The notes below the pieces were generated by a model. That model did not search any database. It was not told the DNA's origin and saw only the letters and a program-made list of their open reading frames with translations. The translations under genes and the position numbers were made by a program. Of a stretch of DNA of 27,268 bases, positions 1 through 11,532 are shown one piece after another. The DNA is from Chara braunii (lineage: Eukaryota > Streptophyta > Charophyceae > Charales > Characeae). Numbering within the stretch: the first letter of the stretch is position 1; the number at the start of each line of letters is the position of its first letter. The stretch lies in NCBI GenBank assembly GCA_003427395.1, contig BFEA01000169.1:20315-47582 (forward strand), in the 5' to 3' direction.

Positions 1-624
1 GTGCAAAGCTAAGTCTAAAACAAGTTGTCGGGCGCTGTGGGCAAAACGACTCGACCGAGAGCACCCGGGGACGGTACGGCACGCGACCTCAGCGGCGCTT
101 GATCCCCTGCGTTGCTTCGCGTGGCTCACTCGACGTCTTTCTACCATAGCTATCCAACCTTTCCAGGAGTGGAAAGGTAATGGCAGTGGGCTGATTCCGG
201 CGCGTGCCTCTACCGCGCTGGCTGCTCAACTGTCCTGGAAACCACCTCCCCCAAACCCGGCATTGACACAGAATTCACCAGACCTACCAGCGTAATGCTC
301 CATTGGGGCGTTCCGCTACAGAGTTTCACCCAATTTCAGTGCTATGGAGCTAATGAGACCAAGACTCTGCTTTTCACTGGAGTAATCGGAGATCTTTCCG
401 GAGGGGAAACGAACCCCAACAGTTGAGTTTCCTTCTTACTACAGCATTCCGATCTCGGAAGGGACAGCGATCTATGCGGTGTACGTCGGAATTGGATGCC
501 CCGGTACGAAAACGGAAGCCCAGCTACAGTAACCTAACCTTCAATACCCCCCCCCAAGATTCCTCATACAGTCACTAATTCCACATCTGGTCCCATTCTC
601 TTTTTCCCTTTCTCCGGTTTTTAG
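1..624. other. No recognisable gene; left flank of LINE-A
   Basis: No long open frame and no known motif is visible. A short perfect hairpin lies at 157-178, with 8-bp arms ACCTTTCC and GGAAAGGT around a 6-nt loop. The 11-mer GCTACAGTAAC occurs at about 519 and again at about 710, so part of this stretch may share ancestry with the LINE-A leader. I found no convincing target-site duplication marking the true 5' end of LINE-A. Confidence 0.5.
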
Positions 625-1726
625 TTTTTTTTTTTTTTTTTCTCCTTCCCTGCATATAGCTTTCCTTAATTAGTACCCATAATTACAACTCCTTCCCGCT
701 TTTCGCTTTCGCTACAGTAACTTTGTGTTTTCGGGACTACGGACCTCACCCGTTTTTTGGAGCGAAGATTCCTCTTCGATCCCACATCGACGAACGAACC
801 CTACGCCCATATACTACTATTTACTCCCCTCTGGAGAATATAATTATCACTTAATTCCAAACCCACCCTTGCTCTGCTGGCTCTGTCCTTTTCCGTGTAA
901 TAACTTCCGGCCCCCACTACCGAAACGCACCTCCTGCGGACTCTGTTTCAATTATCTGACACAGAGCCCATCCCCCAAGTACAGCCCTCACGACCACATA
1001 CAGCCATCCTCTCGTTCCCCCTTGTTCGCTACCTCTTCCTCTGTCCTTCCCTTCGAGGCAATAGACTCCTGGCCTTCGTTAAACGGAGCTCGACCTCCCA
1101 CATACCCCGGCAGCCCGACGGCCTCTTATCCTAATACAACCCCGGGACATACCCCCTTCCGGTCTTGGCTCTACCGAATCTTCCCCTTCTGCCCGTCACG
1201 TTACTCCTCCCTGGTCACTATTCCCGGGCCTGTCCCTTATTTTGTCATTTTCTGTGTAATAGAGTCCTGGCCCCTGATCCCTAACCCTGAACCCTCGTCA
1301 CGTCCCACATCTACTCCGGCACTCCGCCCGCCCCCCCGCCCCCCGATACAACTCCAGGACCCCCCCCCCCATCGAGTCCAACCACAATAGCCCAATCTCA
1401 CCAGCACCCCGCCACGCCACCCGTAAACCACTTTGTGTGCATTGTCCAGCCTGATTACCTCTGGCACTGACCACTAGACCCAGCCTACCCTTGGGACTCC
1501 AAACACCCGACCATCGTCGAACGGTCATCTCCCTTCGGCAATAGGTGTAGGAACCAAGGGTATACTGGATCTTGAACCACTCCCTCCCGTGCTGCGCCTC
1601 ACACCCACTTATTCCCATTACTTCGATCTCTCTCCGCCGACTCTCGGCTTCTGTCCGTAAACACCATAAGATCGTTATCCCAACACAGTTTTCACTAGCG
1701 CCAGTCTGAAACTCTGTACACTCGCG
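625..1726 (+). promoter_or_regulatory. Putative LINE-A 5' leader, pyrimidine-rich with repeated motif
   Basis: About 1.1 kb rich in C and T precedes ORF1. An open frame at 725-1390 encodes a low-complexity, Pro/Ser-rich product with no known domain, and I regard it as a consequence of base composition. A motif of the form AATA-(A/G)-(A/C/G)-(T/C)TCC-(T/C)GGCC recurs at about 898, 1059 and 1257, each copy preceded by a pyrimidine stretch ending in TGTCC, TCC or TGTC. This suggests a degenerate tandem array of roughly 160-200 bp units, like the 5' monomers of some L1 elements. Promoter activity is inferred only from position. Confidence 0.35.
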
Positions 1727-3783
1727 ATGGACTCTTCCACTCCAAACAGAGAAGAATCTGAAAAGCTGTCTGGAATCATGAAAGGATGGTTCATCGACCA
1801 TGTCTCGCAGGATGTGTCTCATTATGTTGAAACAACGATCAACGACGATGATGATTGTATTGAGGTCAGACCCAATGAAACCTTCCAAAGAGCGCAGAAT
1901 GATTTCCTTAAAAAAATGACAGTTTCTATTGTTTTCTAGGGGGAGACCAAAAACTGGTCAAATGTTTGATTTAATCAGATACCTGGAAGAATCGGTAATG
2001 ACTGAAGATGAGATGGCTAAGGAACAACGCATTTGGAGGGCAAGGGACAGATGACCTACGTGGGAAAAAGTCTCAAAGTGGTGGAATGGCTACTGAATAC
2101 AAAAAGAGAAATGAAATTCAAGGAAGGTAACAAATGGAACACTGTGTTTTTTCGTCAGTGGTTGCCTCGCGCAGAATGGCAGAAGAAGAGGGAACAGGAC
2201 AAACGAGACAATTACTGGTTCATGGCAATGAGATTTCCCATTGCTGCTTCAGTATACATCAAAACCGGATTGGAAGCAGCAATTGGAAAGATCATAAACG
2301 AATTCCCTCCGATTGGAGACCCTGAAGATCCAAAATTGGGCAACCTGAAATTTCAAATCCACCCCTCTGCTGAAGAGAGCTTCAGACCACGTCTGAAGGT
2401 GTGAGATGGGACAGACTTTCTGGTAGCAGACCTGGTTAACTCGAACACTCCCTGGTGCACGAACTGTAACAGATACGGACATAAGCAGGATGAATGCCCG
2501 TTTTGCGATTTCTGTTATAAGTACGGACACTGCATAGAAGAGTGCAAAGGAGATACCAGTAATAATGAAAGGAGGAAAAGCCACCAATATGGGCGCCAAG
2601 GAAACTTCCAAAACTCCTCCTTTCATCATCAACCCCACGGGACCTCGAACTCCTGGCGGAATAACTGGGAGTTCCAAGAACACACAGGCTCAGCAACTCT
2701 CAGGCCATCACCATGGGATAGGAACTCGCATCGTAACCAAGGGCATGGATCCTCAACAGAGGTGGGATCATCCCACATGGGTTGGGACCTCAAGAAAACA
2801 GACACAGTGCCTCGATCCAAACCCGGTGCACAAGGCAAAGGGGAGTGGCGCCCGACACCACTTCCACATGGCGGTTTCCAGGGAGGACAAAATGCCTCAC
2901 ATCCCTTCGGGGACAGAGGCCGCATAGGGCAACCCGGTATGCGACTGCACCCAGCTGACCCCAAAGCGGGACAAGAGGTGTTAGCCATAACAGAAGCAGG
3001 GGAGGACGGCCTGCAACTCCCAGATCCGTCAGAGCCGTTGGCACCCGGGACCACCCCGATCCCCGGGACTGGGCTCCCGGGAACAGCTAAGCAACCCCAT
3101 AAGAAACCCCGTACGGAAGATGGAATCATGGGCAAAGCCTTACAAGAGGTACAGCAGCCGCAACCTCCGCAGCTACTGGGCCCAGTCTCCCCGTCAGCCA
3201 CGCAGGATGCCCCGTATGTCCTAGCCCCTCTGATCTTCAAGCAGAGCAACCAGACAACGCTGCTGATGCTGCAGCAGAACGATAACAATGAACTTTTTAC
3301 CCCTTCTCTCACAACTACTACCTTCCCCCACCCCAACGAGTTCCTGACTTCGGCCAGGAAGCAATTAGACAAAAGGTATTTTGTGAGACCGATCTCGGCA
3401 ATGCCTTGCACTTGACTTACAGGAAAGGACAATCCGGAAAAACCCACCCCATTCTCAGCCTGTGTTTGGAGGCAGCCCAAGCTCCCAGAACAGATCCCTA
3501 GGAAGTAGATAAGGGACTGTTCTGGGCTCCGATCACATGGTTCAGAAGAAGTAACACGAAGGAGAAATTCTACCCGTCACTTGGGGACAGGATTCTGGGA
3601 GATGTCATTGCGGACTTGGATTCCCACATCCCGAAGGAGAGATCTGTTTTCTCCATATACATCCCGGAATCCATGAAACTCCCTTGGGATGTCCCAAGCC
3701 TCATACAACCTCAGATCACTCTCGGAGTAGCCCACCAGCCTATCCATGACGGGCTGCAGTACGCTGGCGCGGATGGACGGTAG
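1727..3783 (+). pseudogene. LINE-A ORF1 (nucleic-acid-binding protein), broken
   Basis: ORF1 proteins of plant L1 elements bind the element RNA and assist ribonucleoprotein formation. The start at 1727 opens an acidic N-terminus comparable with that of LINE-B ORF1. A stop at about 1937 and frameshifts near 1940-2035 break the reading; the frame then resumes through a DUF4283-like region, with an FFRQWLP motif, MAMRFP and AIGKIINEF (about 2150-2320). A TGA at 2402 interrupts just before two CCHC zinc knuckles (2456-2545), each CX2CX4HX4C. A long Gly/Pro/Gln/Arg-rich linker follows. A C-terminal domain (about 3210-3700) aligns with LINE-B across a frameshift near 3400 and a TAG near 3500. The final stop at 3781-3783 overlaps the ORF2 start. 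The RNA-binding assignment rests on the zinc knuckles and family context; the C-terminal domain has no assigned function. Confidence 0.82.
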
Positions 3784-6700
3784 ACTTTCAGTATCCTCAT
3801 GGAATGTCAGAGGTTTGGTCGACAGTAATGGTAAACATAAGAGAGCATGATTAAAATCCTGGATCCATACAAATCACACTTCAATAATGATGCTGCAGGA
3901 AACAAAACTTTCTGAGGACAAATTGAATTCTATGCCAAAATGGTGGGGCGACCCGCAACTCTGGGCCCCGGCCCAAGAAACGCGAGGGGCCCAAGAAACG
4001 CGAGGGGGTACCGACATCCTGATACACAAAAAACTAGCAGATAACATTAAAGAAACGAACTTTGATCCCCTTGGTCACTGGTGTTGGCTTAAAATGGATA
4101 TAGAAGGTCGGGTCTGGACTTTCTTCTCGGTCTACATACCGGTAGATCACGTAGGAAAATCTCAGTATATTGAGTCTTTAAAACAGCTCCTTCCCGTATC
4201 TGACTACATAATAGTAGGAGGGGACTGGAACACAGTCCCTAACCCTACAATTGACTCAACAACACCGCTTTCCCACCCGGGGGAATCCGCTGCACTCAAT
4301 GACTTGATGGTTGATAATGGCCTGTTCGACCCCTTCAGGACACTCCACCCGGAAACTATCTCATATACGTGGACATCCTCGGTTACCACAGAGAACAGAC
4401 CACCTACAAAGCGCAGGCTGGATATTATTCTCACTAATGAACCCGTCCTGCAATTAGTAAACAAGGCAAACATCACTTCTGACCCCCTCTCTGATCACAG
4501 TCCGGTATCAATCTCGTTGAATGTAGGGATAGGGATTCAGAGGGGCAAAGGGATGTTCAGACTCAGTTTACATGTTTTGGAAGACCCCGGAGTGGTAGAC
4601 TGGATCTGGAAGTCTTGGGAAGAATGGAGAAGCAACACCACCTTGTTTCCAAACGACGGCATATGGTTAGATAAAGGTCTATCTCTGATTTCCAACCAGC
4701 TGAATCTCATCTCCAGGGTCAAGGCTGTAAATCGCAAATACAAGGAGATAATTTTGAAAAGGAAAATTGAGAACATAGAAAAAAAGGAAACAGGCTGCGT
4801 TTTCTCTCAGGTCGTCACACAGAAGAAGAGGACCCGCCTACTGCAAGAATGGCAGAATCTTCAGATCGAATACCACAACCTATGGGGAAAACAGAGGCAA
4901 ATTGATAAAATATTACACACGGACAAACTGGACGCAAGAACTTCCTCTATACTGTCACCCTGTAGAACTAGCAGTATGATCACCACCCTTACCCACCATG
5001 AGGACCCCTCCCAACCCCCCGCAAAGGACTCAAACAGTCTTTGTGACTATGTCAAACTATTTTACCAACAATTGCTCATATCCGAACCCCCCCCCGGCGC
5101 CCCCAATATTCCTCCCCACCTAGAAAACTTTATGTGGGGCTCTACCACACGAATATTGTCAGAATAAAAGACATCTTCATTAGAAGGTCCGATTACCCTG
5201 TCAGAACTAACTGCGGCACTCAACAGTATGTCCAAAGGCAAATGTCCGGGCCCAGACGGGCTCCCAGTGGAATTCTACCAACGCTTCTGGACCTTACTCG
5301 ACCCGGACATACTCAGAGTTTTTAACCAAATCCTGCAAAATATCCCCCTTGGCCCTAACACAGCCGAAGGGATTATTACTCTGCTGTTCAAAAAAGTTGA
5401 TAAAACAGATATTCGTAACTATAGACCTATTTCCTTGTTAAATGTCCACGGTAAAATCTTGGCCAAAACGCTGGCACTAAGGATCAAACCCTTTCTAAAT
5501 AAATTAGTTCTACCGGACCAAAGCGGTTTTGTACCGAGGCGTCAAGTCCTGGACAATGTTATGACCATTTCCCAAACTATAGACTGGATAAACCAGCACA
5601 GACTGAACAAAACAGTCATCTTGATCGATTTCCAGAAGGCATATGATAGGGTCAATTGGGACTTCGTTTAGGCAACCCTAGCACGAATGGGAGTAGGCCC
5701 GAACTTCAAGAATTTTGTTAAAGCCCTCTATGGAGCCTCATCGGGCAGAGTGCTGGTCAACGGGCACCCATCTTCCCACTTCAAAGTCACCAGATCTCTG
5801 CGCCAGGGATGCCCCCTGGCCCCATCCTTGTTTGTAATACAACTGGAAGTTTTTTCTGAACATGGTCAGACAACATCCGGACTACGTCGGTCTACCAATT
5901 ACCCCAACTTACTCTATCAAAGTCTCAACTCTAGCCAATGACTTCTCAGCCATCTCAGAGAACTCTATAGCATCACTGTCGGCACTAGAGCATTGCCTTT
6001 CCACCTACGAGTTAGCCTCATAAATGAGGGTAAGTTGGCAGAAATCGGTGGCCCTCACACCTAATGGGGAACATCTGGCACTAGACCTGGGCATAACGGT
6101 TAAACCCCAGTCGGCAGTGGAAAGATACTTCGGGATCCAAGTTTCTTTCGAAGATCCCGCCCCTACTCAGAATAAAATAATTGAGAACACAGTCAGGGAT
6201 ACTTGCGCCAGCTGGTCTAAGACCCGCTGTTTATCGCTCCTAGGGATGGCAATGGTCATCAACACCTTTATCTCCTCTAAACTTTGGTATATCTTATCCA
6301 TATGCGCACTCTCCCCTCCCTTATCTACCAATATCAAAAGACTCCTGACCCGCTTTTTGTGGAAAGGAGACTCGGAGTCACAATCAGTATTATCCAAGGT
6401 CAGCTGGACAAAGATCACGGAAAAGAAAAAATCCGGGGGTCTGGGCATCCTGAACCCGGAAACACAGAATAAGGCACTACTGGCGGAATGGCCGGTTAGA
6501 GCCCTGACGACACACGAAAAACAACCTTGGATAGTACTGGCCTAGGCATCAATAGCTAATCAATGGAAACTCTCTGACCCCGAAGCAGTTTGGCAGGCTT
6601 TACTTATGAAACCTTTCACAGACAGCCCCTCAACTAAGACCTGGGAAGGAATCCTCAAAGCTTGGGGAAAGATGCTCCCCCGAACCATTGAGAGTCCCTC

Positions 6701-8045
6701 TACTCAGGAAGAAGTACTAAACTCTTGTCTCTTCGAAAATCCAGCAATCAGAAACAAAGCAGGGTTTCCGTTTTCCGTAGCCAAGGTTTCGGGCAACTTC
6801 GGCAGAAAGTGGATGCAGCGCGGCATCTGGCTCATAAGGCACATTTGGGACACCGAAAGGAGACAATGGAAGAACGACATAGCCCTCAGACAGCAACTTG
6901 CAGGTCTTCATCAAGTAAACTCTCATCTGGCGAAACTGGTCTCTGCAATCCCCTCGGAGTGGCTCGTACTGATATCCAACCCCCCCAAGAATTTTCATGA
7001 GCAGCAATGGTTCAGATCCCTATCTGTACCTTCCAGATACTTCAGGGTAGACGCGGTCCTCAACAAGGAGGAAGTGTTAGCGTCAGAATGGATTTGCAGA
7101 GATTCTAGTCTGGAGCAGATTGGGGATCCGTCCCCCAGTTCATTGAACGATGCGCAAGAGGTCTCTGTTCTACAAGACCCAGAAGGAGTATTCAGGCTCA
7201 ACCAACATATCTCCATGCCTGAGCAGAAGGTGGACATAGACAAAATTGGTTGGGAGATATCAATTCCAGGCAAAGAGACTACCAAAACCCCACTGAGACA
7301 GTACACTTCACGGATCGGTTATAGTCTCCACTCCCNAGCTCACTCCGTTCAAGCTGGCCTCANCATCAACTGGCAACGCAGAGCAGCAGCACTTGGTCTG
7401 AAGCAGATCACAGCATCGTGGGTATATTTTTTTATCCAACTCATACTCTCAGCTTTGGAAACAAAGGTAGGAGGTCTACAATGGCTGCACCTACACTCAT
7501 GTGTCCCCACCGNCCTCTGGTGTGCTGAAAGAGGTATGGAGATACAAANGNCCTGTGAAGNTTGCCCGCACCCGTGCCTGGAAGATTGGTTACACCTCTG
7601 GTGGGAATGTGTCATTGCTAGGGGCTTTTGGGAACTCTTGAATTCCACATGGGGGAAAGCGTACACCATATCAGACTTTTGGAACAAAGATTTTATAATT
7701 ACAGGGAGAATTCCGGAGAGGTTTAGAAATCATCAATTAGAAAGGATAGCCCATATCTTCAGGAGAAGGGCATTCTGGTCCCTATGGATAGCAAGACGGG
7801 ACAGACGTTTTCTGGACTCTAATCTTCCTCTTCCTGCTATTTTTGCGAAATTCCTACAGTCCATAAGAATGGAAGTTACTGCAGATTGGTACGGAACGAG
7901 AAGTAACCTGAGGCCCTTGGAAATAGCCAAAGACAAGTTTAAGAGGAACTGGTCCTCACCTTATAAGTGGGCTGACCTCTCTAGCGACAACAAACTTATC
8001 TATTCCGACCTCTTGTGGGATCACTACACAGTCCTAGAGACCTAG
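3773..8045 (+). pseudogene. LINE-A ORF2: endonuclease, reverse transcriptase and zf-RVT, broken
   Basis: This is the polyprotein that would nick the target and reverse-transcribe the RNA. The ATG at 3773 leads into SSWNVRGL. Further endonuclease motifs are LQETKL (about 3893), GGDWNTV (about 4218), RRLDIILTN and SDHSPVSI (about 4490). The reverse transcriptase has KCPGPDGLPVEF (about 5236), NYRPISLL, DQSGFVPRRQVLDNV, ILIDFQKAYDRV (about 5620) and RQGCPLAP (about 5800). Its active-site block at 5931-5942 reads LAND, so one catalytic Asp is lost. A zf-RVT-like Cys/His region lies at about 7554-7635, with no RNase H after it. In-frame stops are at 3848, 5165, 5669, 6021 and 6543, and there is a frameshift at the T6 run near 5850. 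The length, about 1,420 codons, is normal for plant L1. N bases at 7336-7561 obscure a few residues. Confidence 0.9.
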
Positions 8046-8182
8046 ACTGCCTATCTGACAGCTCTCAGCTGAGAGGGACTGAGATCGCAAGTAATAACTA
8101 GAATTTTTATTTATTTATTTTTTTTCAAACGAGAACCGGCAGTAATCCATGAAGGGAACTCAGTTACTCTTTCTCTTTTTCA

Positions 8183-8208
8183 CCGGGTAAACTGTGGGGA
8201 CCCCGGCC
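8183..8208 (+). promoter_or_regulatory. Conserved 3'-UTR hairpin of LINE-A
   Basis: A 26-nt segment starts CCGGGT and ends ACCCCGGCC, so the two ends can pair into a GC-rich stem. The same segment occurs in the 3' UTRs of LINE-B and LINE-C, with 23 of 26 positions invariant by my alignment. In other LINEs such 3' hairpins are bound by the reverse transcriptase at the start of target-primed reverse transcription; that role is inferred here. Confidence 0.6.
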
Positions 8209-8349
8209 CCGGTTTTCCAGTTTTGGATCTTATGAGGGACGCTGGGCCCGGTTCCCAGCAAGTGCTACTCCCCACTAATAGAATGGAGCCAGATGTTTTG
8301 TTATTAAAAAAAAAAAAAAAAAAAAAAAAAAGTTGTCAGTCCGTCTTAT

Positions 8350-8429
8350 GGAAGAACCACACTCTCGAGTGGATTTTCATTTTATAATGGAATGAAAAAA
8401 AAACCAAAAAAAACGGAAGAACCTCACTC
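8350..8429 (+). repeat. Tiny A-tailed insertion flanked by 15-bp direct repeats
   Basis: GGAAGAACCACACTC (8350-8364) recurs at 8415-8429 with one mismatch. Between them are 50 bases that end in an A-rich run (8395-8414) on the + strand. This is the signature of target-primed insertion of a very short or heavily truncated transcript just downstream of the LINE-A tail. I do not recognise the 30-bp non-A body. Confidence 0.55.
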
Positions 8430-11400
8430 CATTCTTATTACTAATTTCAGCGCCAGCTGACTAAAAGTTACCGGTGAAAGGGAGGACAAAAAANGTGTAG
8501 CTCACACCCTTGGCCTGGGCCAGCTTGAGATGGTGTGGCAGAGTTGGAGCCGCCCTGCAATCGAGATCTGCGACCTGGGCGCACTCAATAATTCTTTGCA
8601 TCGTTTTACAATTGCTATATCATTTTCAATATTCAACAGTCAATTGTTTGACTATAGTAGTAGAAAGTCTAGTTTTTACTCTTATATGTGGTATTTTTTG
8701 TGTGTGTATAGTGTGGCAATGGTGTCTTCGTGCAAGCAACGTGCATTGTGTACGCAAGGTTTACGTGGGCTGCACAGTGCACGGTTGGGCATGCATAGGC
8801 AGCATAGTAGCAATTCATCTTTTGTAATTTGAAAGTGGAGGTTGTCGTCCCGGTCTGTCAAAAAAAAAAAAAAAAACAATGAATGCAGAGGAAAAAATTA
8901 TCTCATTCCTATTCGGTCAATCCGCACCGTGCGACACTGCCCTTATTTGTGTCGTGGCCGCTGGAACAGAATGTGCTGCCTACTGGACACTCCAGCGCGC
9001 CCCCACCCTACCCAGTCCGATAGGCACAAAATCATGTCGTGAATTCCGTAAAGTGTCACATTATCGACCGAAACCCTCATAACCCTCTGTTGCCCTAGCT
9101 CTTCGTTGCTGCTACTGTCTCTCCCTAGGCTGGTGGAACAGTAACCTGTCACCCTCGGGTCCTAATGCCAAGTGGGCTATAAGGCGTCTAACCGATCGCA
9201 AGATCCTGTCGTCCTCGCTAGTGGTCTCCCTATCACTCATAAGCTAGAGAACTATACACAATTTGCACTAGGTCACTCACGATGCCTACCGCAGTGTAAT
9301 GTATTAGACCAATTAAAAATAATTAAATAAATAATTGGTGGTTATGTCAGAGACTATACATTCGGGTCCAACAGGTAGTCCAGATTCCTACAAACAAAAC
9401 TATGTTACTTTGACTAGTCCGCAAACAGAAAGCAAACAATAATTTCTACCTATGTCGTCTGTCAGATGTGTTAATGGTTGTAATATATAACTAATCAAAA
9501 ATAAAAATAGAATCATTTTTTGGGTCTGTTGGCATAATGGAATTTTCCCGAACTTATCACCTGGAATCTACCCCTCCCTCAGTTCCTCTTGATGGTCGCT
9601 TGACGTCAGCGTCCTTGAGCGATCTGAAACAGCGTGCGTGTTTAAAGGTGTGCACACTCCCCATCCCTGTGCCCCGAGTGTATGTTGAGCCGGCCAGCCC
9701 TACACTACTTTTATCCTCGCATGCAGCGAGCCTTACACCGACCACCAGGATGATCAGGAGGTGTTTAAGGACCAGCCCCAGAAGTCCTCAGGACTAACGT
9801 CGCAAACAGGACGACGATCACAACCTGTGGAAGGTACCCCGCCGGTGCTTATTTATAAACGCCCGGTACTCATGTCCTCTGTAGGGTTGGCCTGCCCCTC
9901 ATAACCCATGTAACAGCGCAGCGACAGACAAAGGACAAACCAGCAAAGCATGCGTGCTCTACTCCCGGTGGGTTGGCATGGTGACTGTGACCCAGTGCTT
10001 CGTCCAGGGCCCTTCAGATAGTTGCACCCTCTCCTTCAAGATGCTCCACGTGAACAATGTCGACTCTCAAGGTTGAGCGCACTCGACTCCTCACATCAGA
10101 GGACTCTCAAGACAGAACACACATCTTCACGGTAAGAAGTGTCGAAGAGGATAGATAAGGTTAAGAGCAATGTACCTCAAAATAGCTGCCCCTAACCACA
10201 GATATTCTCACCAGATGACCTGATGCCGACTATGATGAACAATCGCTGCTTCGGCCTAATCAGCATTACACCGTCATTTCACCTCAGCATCAATCGCACA
10301 TCAGATAGTTCTCATCATACTGTGAACACCCACTATACACCACATAGCCTTCCTGGCGATACCCCTCACCTCCTGAGCCGCCTTACTTGCCTTCGCCCTC
10401 CTCACTACACACTCTCTATGGTCGCTCGCCCAGCAGACCACATGCATGTACCGCATAGGCAGAAGACAAGTGCCAGATGAGCGCAACGTACCACAATTCT
10501 GATACCAAATTGCAAGGAAAATGAGCGATAGCGAACTTCAAAAACCAAGCAACATCATACACATGAGACCAGATAGTCGTGACCTCGAACCAAAAGCAGA
10601 ATTGCAACACGAGTCCCACCAAATAAGAGCACAACACAAGCTCATAAGCGATAATGTTCGAATAGTCTCATCATCATCAACAAAGAACCAATGTCGACTT
10701 CCTATCTGGCGCTTTGCGCCCAGACTACTCATGACAAATCCTATCTAGCGTAATCTACAATGTCGCTAGTGGCGTCAACAACTCCCCCGAAGTACGGGCA
10801 GATCTCGGTCAATGCCGTTCGCTTCAAGCACCAGGTATGTCTCTTGTATCACTCACAACCTCGATCCCCCACTCACAAATGCGACGTGCACCCAAGGACC
10901 ACCATGCGCCCGATCCAGCATACAGCAGTGCAACTCGGCTATGGCTGCTTGCTCATCCAGCTCCCCCGTGAGCGTGTAAGCGCTGGCCAGCGTTAGCGCA
11001 GCAGCGCTTGCGCAGCTTGCAGCCAGTGCCCGAATGAGGAATGTGTGGGCAGACACTTTCCTAAATGGAAATTGCCTGCCTGTTGCGTGAAGCCTAACTT
11101 TGTTGGGCCCCTCCCCCAAAGTTTCCGGTAGACCCAGAGAGGTTGTGCCACAGTCCAAATGAATCAGGCCCTGGGCCTCTGGTGGTTGCCCGTGTCCAAC
11201 TGCCCTCGGCCTGTGTTCGGTCCTTGTTGCGTATCTGGCCCAGGGTCTGCCTCAGTTATACGGAAAAAGGCAGCTTGGGCCTGAGCGCTCTCAACCAACT
11301 GGCGCTGCGCAACTGCCTGAAATTGCCCAGTTGCGAGGTGACCCCAAAAGTAGGCCTGTAGGCCCTGGGTCAAGCCTGTCTTCACTTAGGGCGGCCGACT

Positions 11401-11532
11401 GTACAGAAAATAGGGCCCAATAGGGCAGATCGAGGCCTTGGGCCTCAAACAGGGCACTAAGAAGGAAAAAAACAAAAACAAAAAGGATTTGGCCGTAGTA
11501 GTGGTCAGATACATTCCCTTGCCATTCGTGTC
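8430..11532. other. No gene seen; unclassified non-coding sequence
   Basis: Open frames here are all under about 110 codons, overlap on both strands and show no domain or motif I recognise. Small features include a 17-A run near 8860, an AT-rich inverted repeat at 9308-9339 (ACCAATTA and TAATTGGT) and a perfect 12-bp palindrome CGCTGGCCAGCG at 10981-10992 inside a GC-rich patch. One N lies at 8494. No tRNA, rRNA or retroelement domain was found. Confidence 0.5.

Larger units (their letters stand above)
625..8331 (+). mobile_element. LINE-A: plant-L1-type non-LTR retrotransposon, near full length, inactivated
   Basis: In order the element has a T-rich tract (625-641) and pyrimidine-rich leader, ORF1 with zinc knuckles, ORF2 with endonuclease, reverse transcriptase and a zinc-binding tail, a 3' UTR with a conserved hairpin, and a 26-A tail at 8306-8331. 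No LTR, integrase or protease is present. The coding part and the A tail define the + orientation. The 5' boundary is uncertain: I place it at the T tract because LINE-B has a similar T tract followed by CTCC just upstream of its ORF1 (19631-19652 read on the - strand). Stops, frameshifts and a mutated catalytic Asp show it cannot be autonomous. It is diverged from LINE-B but clearly of the same family. Several N bases lie in the ORF2 tail. Confidence 0.9.

Noticed and set aside
19-40. Target-site duplication of LINE-A (AGTTGTC near 24 and AGTTGTC after the A tail at 8331)
   Set aside because: Only seven bases match before mismatches begin, which is too short in this much sequence.
725-1390. 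221-codon open frame in the LINE-A leader as a protein gene
   Set aside because: Its Pro/Ser/Thr-rich product follows from C+T-rich DNA. No domain is seen and LINE-B has no counterpart.
10223-10486. Small open frames on both strands in the 8.4-11.5 kb interval
   Set aside because: All are short, overlap each other in opposite strands and give no motif; they are expected by chance.
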